This document shows, one piece after another, positions 38,243-55,918 of a stretch of DNA of 64,000 nt. Source of the DNA: Sphaeroforma sirkka (Eukaryota; Opisthokonta; Ichthyosporea; Ichthyophonida). Numbering within the stretch: position 1 is the first letter of the stretch; each line of letters begins with the position of its first letter. The notes under the pieces were generated by a model. It worked only from the letters and a program-made list of their open reading frames with translations, had not been told where the DNA came from and searched no databases. Both the position numbers and the translations under genes were made by a program. The stretch spans positions 5,001 through 69,000 of the forward strand of contig LUCW03000296.1 in the NCBI GenBank assembly GCA_001586965.3. The letters are read 5' to 3'.

Positions 38243-38309
38243 GCAATACAAAGTTGTATTGAATAAGTAATTTGTGCCCTACTTTTAAATATTGATACAC
38301 ATTTAAACA

Positions 38310-39227
38310 ATGGGATTAAGACGATCTGACAGTGAGAAGAGAGCGCGTTTAGGCAAACTCATAGTTGGAGCAGCTGTGCTAGGTGGTAACCAGGCCGCTG
38401 AGAATGCAGTTAAATCCAAACTCATCCATGGGGCACATGCCAGTGATTCCAAAATTGCAAAAGGGTTGGTCGTGGCTGCTGCCGCAGACGACAACTACAT
38501 AGCACAGGCGGCATTGACTAACAAGGCGCTTCAGAGTGAGAGTAAAGCGGCGAAAGCTGTTGTTGGGGTGGCGATGCTGGATGGCGACAATGCAGGTGTG
38601 CAGAACGTCGTTATGTCGCACACAATAAACAAAGCAATGGATAGTGATTCAAAATTAGCCAAGGGAGCGGTTGTGGTTGCAGCTATGGACGATAACTATC
38701 AAGCTCAGTCGGCGTTAGCCCACAAAGCTGTGAACGGTAAAAGTAAGGTGGCCAAGACTATGGTGGTTGCTGCTGCGATTAACGACGAAGCAGCAGCCGA
38801 GAATGCCATCATGAGTAAGACCGCCCACGTTGCCATGACAACAGATAGCAAGTTGGCAAAAACCGTGGTAGCTGGGGCGGCATTAAACGATAACTATATC
38901 GCACAGAGTGCTATTGTTCATAGCCTATTGGAGGATGGACCGAGAGGTGCTTCCATGATGGCGGTGGCTGGCAACGGAGGAGATGAGGACCAGACACAGG
39001 TCATGGATACGGATTTTAAGGACATGAAGTTATCTACCGCAAAGAAAGCTGATACGCAAACAGCAAGTAATAGCAGGCCATTGCCTTCCCATTCAAATGT
39101 GACAATGTACGCACCCGAGCCATACTACCTGGTACGGCCACACATGACTGTGTTTCCACCCCCTGTGTTTAGCCAACACGTACAGTATCCGCCTACAAGT
39201 GCATACTATCCACCCCCAGTATACTGA
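38310..39227 (+). CDS. Alternating helical-repeat protein with C-terminal PPxY
   Basis: Intronless, 305 residues, ATG preceded by aaaca. I do not recognise the family. Residues 10-205 are six repeats of 31-36 residues that alternate between two types. Type B has an xxxAAENA(V/I)-like centre (GGNQAAENA, DGDNAGVQN, NDEAAAENA) and type A a DDNYIAQxAL-like centre (DDNYIAQAA, DDNYQAQSA, NDNYIAQSA). Each repeat opens with SK(I/L/A/V)AK followed by a Val/Ala-rich stretch, so the region is probably a helical solenoid of three B-A pairs. The tail (from about residue 210) is low complexity, then Pro/Tyr rich, and ends in PPPVY, a PPxY WW-domain ligand. There is no signal peptide. Expression is likely, from the long clean frame and the TATA-like box, but its role is unknown. 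Confidence 0.8.
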   Translation: MGLRRSDSEKRARLGKLIVGAAVLGGNQAAENAVKSKLIHGAHASDSKIAKGLVVAAAADDNYIAQAALTNKALQSESKAAKAVVGVAMLDGDNAGVQNVVMSHTINKAMDSDSKLAKGAVVVAAMDDNYQAQSALAHKAVNGKSKVAKTMVVAAAINDEAAAENAIMSKTAHVAMTTDSKLAKTVVAGAALNDNYIAQSAIVHSLLEDGPRGASMMAVAGNGGDEDQTQVMDTDFKDMKLSTAKKADTQTASNSRPLPSHSNVTMYAPEPYYLVRPHMTVFPPPVFSQHVQYPPTSAYYPPPVY

Positions 39228-39919
39228 GATAAAGGTGGTGCCCGATAGGAAATACGAGTGTGACATAATCATTGACGGTAAACTAGAAATCTGAATGACA
39301 GGTGATTGCATCAGCTACTAACACAGTAGACTTTGCCACATACAGATGGAGGGCGAAGACCAATGTGCATATTGTCAGGGTCCCATGCAGTGGTGGTAAA
39401 GCTTGTATAAGCCATATAGTACAATACACCCGGCAAATAATATTAATACATGCTCCTCCCACACATCCAGTGCACCAACAAACTCTGCGCTAGAGTCTAG
39501 CGCTACATTCGGGATAGTCGCTAATTACCTCTTTGTTTCTCGCAGCGATAGTATCGAATATCGCGGTGTTATTATGAACCATATATAGAGGCTTGAGCGT
39601 AAAGGGTGAGCTGTTGATGTGATAGGCTGAGAAATCAATCTGCATCAGTGATGAATAACGCGCTTACAAGGTTGATCATTTAATTGCAAGGGTAAGGAAC
39701 CCTCCGCAGGTCATAAACGAGATTCCGACTACGTGAACTTCGGATTTCAAGTTGCTGCCGATAAATCTGTGGCACTGAGAATAAATGCTTAACCTTGTTC
39801 AACTATGATGCTCGAATAGTTAACCATTCACAATTCTTTTTAAATTTTTGTTGAGAGTAATATCGAACACGATTAAGTACGAGGGTTCTGCTAAGCAGTG
39901 CTGAGCATATTATATTCAT
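39228..39919. other. Intergenic, nothing recognised
   Basis: It separates two convergent genes. No clear polyadenylation signal was found for either. Confidence 0.4.
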
Positions 39920-40441
39920 CTAGAGTTTGATTTCTAAATTCACCCAGTCTCCATAATCATTCGCGTGTCTACCCACTACTTCCCATCCCTTCTTGTCAAA
40001 AAAAGCGAGCATACCCTTATTGATTGGCCACGTACTCGCAGTGACCTTCTCTAAACCCTTGCTCCTGGCCCAGGCAATGCATCCCTCGTACACCTCATCA
40101 CATACACCCTTTCTCTGCCACTTACTACCTACTATGATTCCCCACTCAGCCCATTTCTCATCCAGATGCATCTCGCGGAACCCAGATGACGCCATACACT
40201 CCCCACTTTCCCTGTGAACAACATCGAAGAAGGCGCCCTTCCCAGCCGAACACTGCGATCGATGAGTGCATCTGCGCCTGCTGAAGGCATCGTTGTCTTT
40301 GGCAAGTGTATACAGAAAAGGAATATATTGGGTCACCTTCTCGTCGAGAAGAAGGTCTCGATTCTCCTGGTCATACGCTTCGATTGGCATGTACAGATCG
40401 AAGCGATCAGTCGCCTGCACGGGCCCAGTTGGTACCGACAT
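39920..40441 (-). CDS. GNAT-family N-acetyltransferase
   Basis: Intronless, 173 residues, beginning MSVPTGPVQATDRF. It shows a RimJ/RimL-like (Acetyltransf_3) GNAT fold: a strand EWGIIV, the acetyl-CoA pyrophosphate loop QRKGVCDEV (pattern Q/RxxGxG/A), a helix ending in WARSKGLEK, and the C-terminal NKGMLAFFDKKGWEVVGR typical of the last helix and strand. The enzyme would transfer acetyl from acetyl-CoA to an amine; the substrate cannot be predicted. The short length is normal for the family. The bacterial-like, intronless form could reflect transfer, but this is not shown. Confidence 0.87.
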   Translation of the reverse strand: MSVPTGPVQATDRFDLYMPIEAYDQENRDLLLDEKVTQYIPFLYTLAKDNDAFSRRRCTHRSQCSAGKGAFFDVVHRESGECMASSGFREMHLDEKWAEWGIIVGSKWQRKGVCDEVYEGCIAWARSKGLEKVTASTWPINKGMLAFFDKKGWEVVGRHANDYGDWVNLEIKL

Positions 40442-40949
40442 ATATGGTATTTTACAGTACTGTATGTGATTACAGATTTGTATATCATGTGTATAAATAT
40501 TATAGTTTGTGCTAGTCCTAGATCTGAAAATACACGGGGGGGATAAAGCAACCAGTTTATATGAGCACTCAATTGCAATGACTCATCGGTTGTATTGTTC
40601 GAAGGTCGCATTTTAATTACCGACGGGGTATTGAAGGGATATTTATATGCCATTATGGCTAACAAATATATATGAGATATAATATGAAATATTTTATATA
40701 GAAATATTTATATCCACAAGACAATGTCTAGCGGATGGCGCCGTTTGAGGCTTTCTTCGAAAAAATCTGTAGCTCTTTTATGTGGCCAGTGAATGTGCAC
40801 AATATTGTACAAATGATAAATCTAAAGCAACGAGTATGTGAACGAACAGTTCGGATAGCCAGAATATCAGTAGCGTATACGACGTCTCAAGTCTATACTA
40901 CTTATCGATATAAGACACGATAAATCTTGTCAACACAGCAGAGATAAAA
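40442..40949. other. Intergenic between divergent GNAT and PP4C genes
   Basis: This 508-bp region should hold both promoters. No motif is convincing. Confidence 0.4.
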
Positions 40950-47371
<6,422 letters not shown>

Positions 47372-47372
<1 letters not shown>

Positions 47373-47377
47373 ATAAA
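47372..47377 (+). terminator. AATAAA overlapping the PP4C stop codon
   Basis: The last base of the TAA stop (47370-47372) is the first base of AATAAA. If used, the 3' untranslated region would be only some 20-30 nt. Confidence 0.5.
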
Positions 47378-48395
47378 CACATATTTGACATCCAATGTGG
47401 TATTGAGCAAGCAAGCGGGCCTTTTATTAATGATTCGTTTTAAATGAACTTTAGATGCTATTCGATCAATGTCTTCAAAAAAACATGATTTTTTTTAATA
47501 GATATACTTTGGATTCCTTTTATCTATACAAGTGTGCTAACTTGTATAATTTAGAAGGCTAGGCCTAACTTTTCTTTCGATGGGGGTTAAATGCTATGTT
47601 ATTCGAGGGATGACCGAGCTCCCTCTCGAGTGCTATGCTTGCTGAGGCATTTGCTTTAGTCTAAGAGTTACGAATAGATTGTTGAATGGGAGCCTACTTA
47701 TAGTTTCGCTTGGTATGTACTTGCGTACTTGTTTTTTTGAGCCCCTTCCTTCACCTAAAAAGTTGTAATTGAATCTGGGTGAGGCTGAGGGCCGACTAAC
47801 TGAAGCGATTCTTTTCTAAAAAGTGAAAGACACTCATCTATATTAATCCATCGTCACCTTCAGAGTTCAAGTGATTACTATTTAAATACGTACAGTAGTG
47901 TCAACCATCTTGGGAGTCCGATCAACCGTCAATGCCCGTGGATTCAAAATATGTAGAAAGATGTGGAATTAATCTTTTTGGGTGAAATTACAGATAGAAC
48001 AAAAAGAAAAATGTCGAGTACTGTACATTTTATGTTACGTTTGTATATACTGGCACATCTCCAACAAAATTTCCCTTTAATTTGTCATTAAAATAACTCA
48101 CATGAGGAACTGTTCGAGTGAAGAAATCCCCAAGCAAATCAACCAATGGTTTAAAAAGGATAAAAGGGAACGATACATTTACGAATTCGACCATATGTAT
48201 CATAGTATCGTATTTTTTTCTGGGAGAGAGGAGGTGTACCGATAATTAACTAAAACTTTATTTTTCGCCCACTAAACCACGTTATGTTGTTCTTAAAACC
48301 TATACCTTGCATTAAGTTACACTGTATTGTTATCAATACCCGAGACCGTCCAGCTAGAGGGTTCAGGGGTTGCCACTCTGCACTCTACTCACAGT
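47378..48395. other. Intergenic between convergent PP4C and desaturase genes
   Basis: No gene is seen. On the minus strand AATAAA lies at 48257-48262, 134 bp downstream of the desaturase stop, and is the likely polyadenylation signal of that gene. Confidence 0.5.
48257..48262 (-). terminator. Polyadenylation signal of the desaturase gene
   Basis: AATAAA on the minus strand, 134 bp after the stop codon. Confidence 0.5.
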
Positions 48396-51300
48396 TCACA
48401 AGCCTTCCATAAACTCGTTGTACACCGCAACCGACCCCAACGCCTTCACCTGGCGGAAGGTCGAGTCCAGATTGCTGAGGATGGTACCGAACTTCTTGTA
48501 GTTCACCCCGTTCTCCTCACACACCTTCTGCACCACGGGCTGTATCTTGCTGTAGTGCGCATGACTCATCCTGGGGAACAAGTGATGCTCAATCTGATAG
48601 TTCAGGCCGCCGTTGGAGATACCAAGCTTCTCTCCGCAGACGTTCGAGGACGACTCGATTTGATGCCTGCAACGCAGAAGCGACGGGAACGGTAAGAGTG
48701 ACAGACAAGGGGCACAAGAAAGTGTGGTAGTGAGGCTCACGGGAGCGTCTAATCGTTGTGCGTATGTGACTGTGTACGTCATTGAGACAAAGTGTATAGA
48801 GACGTATACAAGGTCTAGTACATGTAAGTTTCTTCACCCTCCAAAAAAGGGGTTTGGGTGGGGTCGCTCATGACTCATAGAGGTTGTGAGGCCGATTGAG
48901 CGCTCGTTGGATACAGTCAATTGTTCGACTTGGCGATGAGTTGCCGGAGGCAAATTGTGGACTACAATTAGGACTGTTCTTTCCAGATGGTTGGTCAGTG
49001 GTAGACCACTGATGGGTGAAAATGAGAACAAAACTAGGCTCTCAGATTCAAGCGCAGGTCGATCTACACATGTAGGGCATGTTATATACGAATACTAACG
49101 AGATAAACACATAAAAATTGAAATTTCAGGCCGAAGAAGTTGCTTCGCGTAGCTCACCTAGCCCAATCAATGTTCTTAGCATCCTCCGGCAACGACTTAG
49201 CCCCCACGAAGATGTGCGACAGAATGAAGAAGAAGCCCAGGTACAGAGCAGCAACGGCCATCCACAGGTAGGTGCAGAGGAGCGTGTACCACGAGAAATA
49301 CAGGGCAAACGGTACAACTGGGATGGGAGAGGTTAGGTAGCAAGTATAAGTACAGGCCAGGGGTAGAGTGTGAGGAGGTATGGCTTCTCTGCCGTGCAGT
49401 TGTGCACGTGTGAGTGTGTCGGTGGCGGGCAGTGTTGTGAATCTGTGGGCGTGCTTGAGCCCAGTCAACGGACACACAACACAGAAATAGCTGGGGTGTA
49501 TGACATACGTCCAAGTAATTGTGTTGGTGTGTGGAGATATAAAAATATAAATATAAATGATTGGTATACATGGAGGTTCCAATGAAAAAACCACACTCAA
49601 CAACGTGCACAACAGAATCCCAACACCGTAGAGTGTATAGGTTTTATCCACTTCGACAGTCCTTTAAAGTACATATTCCTGCCTCTCAATAGGATCTGAA
49701 TGAGACAAGCCAGATGCTAGATACGTGATAGCCTATTGAGATATAGTAAATGCCTGATAGACATTCGGCTATCCCAGAGAGTTAAATAATCAGTCGATGT
49801 TTATACCTAGCGAGCCAATATTCAGACTATCTGTCTTAACGTTCTAGAGGAACTATCACAGTCGTATGCGTGAATACAAAAGCCACCAGGATTAGCTATC
49901 GTCTCGGAGAGGTTATATGAACCTGATGTGCAATGCTCAGCAGGAAATACAGGCCTAGGCGAATGCATCCCAATATTATTTTACATACAAATATCAAAGA
50001 AGCGTCAGGGACAGGGCACATGACAATACAAACCAAACATTGCATCGTCCCACCTCCTGTTAGACATACAGTCGTATGTTTTGCATATGAAACCAATCTA
50101 CAGAGTTGCACAGACTGCATACTGAAACATCACTATAAGCCCCGCAAAGACACTGTCAGGTATGTACGAGTGCGAGGAAACAATGACCATGGCCTTCGCT
50201 GGTGACACCCACTGTAGAGTTTCACGAGCTTGTGCGTAGACAACGAGACAATGTGTTGTAATCATAACAGACTGCTTTAAGTTCGCGTACAAACGCTTAC
50301 CGAATTTGCGGATGAAAAAGAAAACACGAAGACCGATAGCGATGTTTCGCTCCTTTCGGTAGCTCTCCGGCAGCTTTTCTCCCTTGTACTTCATCTCAAT
50401 CAGGTCATGCAACCCTAGGAACACCCATTGAAATCCTAAATCAGGACAAATGGCCAGTATGCACCAGTAATGTAAGCCGAAGATATCGCAGAACGGGGCA
50501 TACAGACATCAATACATACGGAAGGTCAACGGGCCGGGCATGAGTTGCAAAGCAAGCGAACGCTAAAGGCGAGTTGTGGTATAAATTCAGACAAAAGAGT
50601 TATCGCATGTATCTAACGCGCCCATACCGAGCAGTTGGATCAACGGCAGGAAGTAGTACTGCTGGATGTGGTGGAATTCCTTGGGCAGAGAATACCGCGA
50701 CAGAGTGATGACTGAGCCGCCCCTATTGGGAAAGAGTCAGGCATCGCAAAGGTTTCAGGGTTTCGATCATAATACTTCAGTGCACAAGGTGACAGCCTAA
50801 GTTGACTGTAAAGTTTGTTGCGCAATACAGCAAGGTGCACTCGGCATAACTTGATAGAGAGTCTCGGGCATACTCCGCATGAGACGCTTACCTTACATCT
50901 GGGTCGTGCTGATGCCTATTGCAGTGTGTATGGTGACCAACAACATGCTGGCGGATCCACAGCATACGCGATCCCCCGATCCAATCCTGGTATGGCGAAA
51001 ATGGCATAGGAGAAGGGGATGTCGGATGCAACACAATAGCAGATCGATGCAATATGAGCGACAGTATACCACTGATTGCATACTCCCTTTTACATGGCCA
51101 ACTCAGACTAGAGCTTCTGGTACCAATTTTTTGACAAAGGCAATGGGACATAGATATCTAAATGACAGCGGTGTAGACTCAACCATACTGAACTGAGTGC
51201 ACGTGCAAACCAAACAGCCAACACAACCTCCAGATGAGCGTTTCATTTAGCAGAGTACACCCAGCGGTGCCCAAGACCAGAAGGCTCGACCCTAACAGCG

Positions 51301-51682
51301 CGTTGTATGCAAAACGATGAACAAATCCGCAGATGCAGAACCACAACAGCTCAGATCCATTCGAAAACACATACCTGAGAGTAACCGAATAATCGATTGA
51401 CCATGGGATTCCTGCTCACGGACCCGTGGTTGGCATCGTGTTGAATATTTAAGCCAATTGCGGCGTACAGCAGACCGGAAACGATCGCCAACGGAATGGT
51501 GGGCCCAGACGCAATCCACAAGTAGTCCGTGTAGAGGGTTGCTGCTAGGATAGCACAGGCTTTGATGTACCTAATCGGACAGGGCGTGAAGCATCAACAT
51601 TAGAATTCGTGTGAACTATTGAAATGCGAGACGGAAAGCGAAGAGGTGATTGTGAGGCTTCCACAAGCATCAGTGTAAGATA

Positions 51683-51771
<89 letters not shown>

Positions 51772-54700
51772 TGATTACGCGCTCCGACAAGAGCATATGG
51801 GATTAGTACTTGTCATATTGGAACTCATCATGTGAATTAATTCAAAATGCCAGTTGAAAATACTGCGATTGCAGCATATATGCAGACGTACTTCCATTCA
51901 TACTTTTATTGTATATGCGTAAGGTAGTGATCCAGATATCAGCTGACAATATTGAGAATCGAAGTATATTGGGTTCAAAATATCTATCACGAGCATAACT
52001 TGAAGCAATAAACTTTTGACGTAGGTAGTAGAGTATTGTATCGCAGCCAATTCGAAAACACAACATATGCGTACGTAATCCACAAATGCATATGCCCGAC
52101 AAAACATGAGATACGATACGTTAATCATAAATTGCTAACAATTAAGCCAAGATCCACAGATCTAAACAGAAAGTGCTACAAATCCCTAGGCATGATTGGC
52201 TTATATAAACCACTTTATCAGCTCATTTGAACCAATTTTCGGCTTAACTACAGCAGACAACTGCCCGAGAGCAGTAGTATATACACACTATTGGAAGACA
52301 ACTGTGGCCTAAAATTGCCAAAACAGAGATAGGCGTGACATACGTCCGCTCTCTCCGCATATCAGAATGGGGAGAGTCAAACATAGCTCGAAACTACGCT
52401 AAAAGAAGCTAAGAAGCGCGATTTAACTAAGCTAACAATCGCATTGAAACTAAGCCAAGAACGGCATAAGAATTAAGCTTAGAAGCGCGATATAATTAAG
52501 CTGACAATCGCATACTAGGCCAAGAACGGCAAAGAAACTAAGCTTAGAAGCGCGATACAACTAAGCTAACAATCGCATTGAAACTAAGCCAAGAACCGCA
52601 TAGAAACTATGTTCAGCATCGTAGATCGGCTCAGATTATACCAAGCGTGCCACAGATCCCACCCTACACACACATACCACGACGGGGGCGCCCACCATTC
52701 TTGCATGGGCATGACCTTGCGCACTGCAGACTTGATCTGCTTCATCAGCGGTGTGTGGTACAGATAGCTGTCATCTCTGGCTACACTGCCCACTTTGTAC
52801 TCGGCCAGGACAGATGGTAGCGATTCGTATTGGTGCAGCATGTAGAAGTGAGGTGTGGCATCCTGTAGGGCGCGTAGAGTGTGTTACAGTGATATTACTA
52901 TATAGTCGATTCGTATTGGTGCAGCATGTAGAAGTGGGGTGTGACATCCTCTAAGGCGCGTAGGGCGTGTTACAGAGATATTACTATATAGTCGATTCGT
53001 ATTGGTGCAGCATGTAGAAGTGAGGTGTGACATCCTGTAAGGCGAGTAGGGAGTGTTACAGTGATATTACTATATAGTAGATTCGTATTGGTGCAGCATG
53101 TCGAAGTGGGGTGTGGCATCCTGTAAGGCGTGTAGGGAGTGTTACAGTGATATTACTATATAGTAGATTCGTATTGGTGCAGCATGTAGAAGTGGGGTGT
53201 GGCATCCTGTAAGGCGCGTAGGAGCGTTACAGTGATATCACTATATAGTAGATCGTATTGGTGCAGCATGTAGAAGTGGGGTGTGGCATCCTGTAAGGCG
53301 CAGGAGCGTTACAGTGATATCACTATATAGTAGATTCGTATTGGTGCAGCATGTAGAAGTGGGGTGTGGCATCCTGTAAGGCGCGTAGGGAGCGTTACAG
53401 TGATATCACTATATAGTAGATTCGTATTGGTGCAACATGTAGAAGTGGGGTGTGGCATCCTGTAAGGCGCGTAGGGAGTGTTACAGTGATATTACTATAT
53501 AGTAGATTCGTATTAGTGCAGCATGTAGAGGTGGGGTGTGGCTAGGGCGCGTAGGGAGTGTTACAGTGATATTAATACATAGTATACGCTTAAAAGCGAA
53601 GAGCATTGGAGAATGGGGTTGCGACACAGTGGTGTCAGCTGCACGCACGGTTAGTTGACTTTGTACTACATAATACCATACATCATTGCACAAACTATAT
53701 ATATATGTATATAGGGCAAGCGATTGTAGCGTCTGCGATGTGATACTCACACAGCCAGAGCTCCATATAGAACACCTCAGTACCATAGCACGGCGAACTG
53801 ATCGAGACGGGGATATACATTATCAAGGATCTTTACTGTGAACCATTTCATGTATACAAAAACACATGGTAACAAATCTGATAATCGGAAGGTGATATGA
53901 AACTGTGGCACAGGGGCGTTGTGTTTGCGATATAGAACACCTGTATTGTGCAGATATATAGGATCTCAGTCGCAACTAGCACAGCATTAAATCCATTCAC
54001 TGATGACACCAAGAAGAACATATATGGCACACGGCCAGCCTGCCTTGAACGCTTTACCATTCATCACAACCCACAGATATCTATCTCCTTCAATCTTTTT
54101 TTCACTTCAACTAACGAATATATTCGTTGATGAGTCTTCGGCAAAAAAAATGATTGTGTGTACAAGCCCTCTCCCAAAATGTAAATGTACTAGGCAATAC
54201 ATCAGCATAACCTCCTAAAATAACAACAAAATCAAGAAAGCACTGAATCTCCCGAGGCAACATTATACGTAAAAAGTATACTGTTCACATTCTTCAAACA
54301 TAAATACGTACCTGTCCGGGAAAGAAGTCCAGAACATCGCCACCAGGATGCTTATCCCTGAAGTTCGTGAGATCATATACACCATCCTCCAAGATGCAGT
54401 ACTTGTCATTGGTGTGGGTGAGGATCTCTTCTCGCGTGAAGTGCTTCATCTTCAGATCACTAAGCTCGGGATCTATTTGTCAATAGCAACATAACACGTG
54501 AGATGGTAATATGTGTTTAGAACTGGACACAGGCGAAGGTGGTGCTAGTGGATAGACCAGGTGAGACTATTGCGAACTTCAAGAATCTCAAAGTTGAGGA
54601 GATTTTGATTGTAGTCTTATATCCGAGGATGCCCAAGTGGGTGCTACTAGTGTATAGCTTGCACGATTTCATTCCGAAACCTTTCCTCAACTGATTGATT

Positions 54701-55382
54701 ATCCAGTAATCGATGCTCGTATATGTCAACGACGAGACTTTAACAGACCACAGGCTACAAATGCGTATGATGTGTGAGCGTAGGTATCTCTGCGCGGTTT
54801 GTGTTTAGAGGTCAACCAAGACACTTTTCGTATATTGAAGTCTGGCACTATAGCTCAAGACACAAATATATTGACCTTGTACATGGGCACTTGTGTACCT
54901 GCCTACAGTTTCACAGTCACCTAGGACACAAGACAGCTTTTCATACATATAATCTGACATGCTAGCTTGATGTTAGTACATGTTTCTAAAATCTCACACA
55001 CACTTCGTCGTTGCATGTGAAGTACAAGGACTGCACATAAGGTAGTTTCAGTTCGGTATTTATCAATGGACAGATAAATTGGACGTTAAAAAACCTATGG
55101 GAAAATCGTACAGCATTCGAATACACTCCACAGTATAAATTAAACAGAGAGCGTGTACCGGAATCTCATCCAACAACACGGAACCGTACTACGCCAATTT
55201 TGCATTTACTAAGGACAATGGGAACAGATTCATATATCATGAGTATATATACACAATATGAACACATATACACAACATAAACATAAATATTCCACTAGAA
55301 GATGCCCCTTGAACAGACAAACACAGCTTTACACATACACACCTGAGTCACTGGCCACCTTGGCTCTACTGTGAGGAGGCAT
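48396..55382 (-). CDS. Cytochrome b5 front-end fatty acid desaturase (delta-5-like)
   Basis: Nine exons in transcript order: 55343-55382, 54312-54472, 52678-52862, 51375-51570, 50892-50986, 50628-50722, 50301-50435, 49158-49317, 48396-48666. All junctions are GT-AG and in phase; 1338 nt give 445 residues, normal for the family. An N-terminal cytochrome b5 domain carries HPGG (residues 55-58). The three di-iron His boxes are HDANH (173-177), HVVGHH (208-213) and QIEHH (380-384); Gln for His at the start of box III defines front-end desaturases. Flanking motifs GLNIQHDANHG, QDWIGGS and NGGLNYQIEHHLFPR resemble delta-5 enzymes of thraustochytrids and diatoms, but delta-4, -6 or -8 specificity cannot be excluded. 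The enzyme would act in the ER on C20 polyunsaturated acyl chains, fed electrons through the fused b5. Intron 2 holds a nine-copy repeat of the exon 3 acceptor. Confidence 0.95.
51679..51772. repeat. (TA)n and (CA)n microsatellite in desaturase intron 3
   Basis: (TA)n, then a (CA)n run of about 17 units, then (TA)n again. Confidence 0.95.
52406..52608. repeat. 65-69-bp tandem repeat, 3 copies, in desaturase intron 3
   Basis: Units at about 52406-52474, 52475-52539 and 52540-52608 share aag(c)ttagaagcgcgat and gccaagaacggca. On the minus strand the array begins 69 bp downstream of the exon 3 donor. Confidence 0.85.
52822..53585 (-). repeat. 86-bp minisatellite copying the desaturase exon 3 acceptor, 9 copies
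   Basis: Unit 1 (52822-52907) comprises the first 41 nt of exon 3, the acceptor and 45 nt of intron 2. Eight further units follow to 53585, 82-86 bp each and about 95% alike except the last, which has lost the junction. Units 2 to 8 retain an AG followed by a near-perfect copy of the 41 exonic bases (encoding DATPHFYMLHQYE in unit 1; copies 2 and 3 differ slightly). 86 is not a multiple of three, so splicing to a decoy acceptor would shift the frame. Confidence 0.95.
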
Positions 55383-55876
55383 GTCGTCGGCTATAGAAAA
55401 GGTTTAAAGGTAATTGGATTGATATGCTTCTCGCTACTAGTCAGAACTGACACACACACACAGGTGAGATGACGCCCGATACACACGCAAACTCGACAGT
55501 ATGGCAGTATATAGCGCCATAGCCTTTTTACATAAATAAAAATACTATACGCGAGAGTGGTTACAAAAAGTGTTCATTTGTCTGTCTGTCCACATTCACA
55601 ACTCCCAGTCTCCGACCGCTGTCTCTATTTACTCTCAAAATCTGATGAAGCGTCCACACTCCCCTCGGCGGCATAACGTTTCCCAATAACGTTTTATAAG
55701 CAAACGATTTGCATGAAATTGTGACTTGTGAGCAGTGTGTCCTTTTTACGTTAAAACGTATAAAATTCCATCATTTCATTTTGTGTTTACGATCAAATGA
55801 CAAGAAGAGGCTCGTGGGCTGTCAAATGTCAACTGGTTTCAAAATGGTTTCTTTATTTTTCTGTGCAATCTATGTA

Positions 55877-55918
55877 CTTCTATGCGACCCCACAGGGCTT
55901 CTATGCGACCCCACAGGG
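55877..55918. repeat. Perfect 21-bp direct duplication
   Basis: cttctatgcgaccccacaggg occurs twice without a gap. Confidence 0.9.

Noticed and set aside
52822-53585. CRISPR-like array
   Set aside because: The units are contiguous tandem copies without unique spacers, and they copy an exon-intron junction of a eukaryotic gene.
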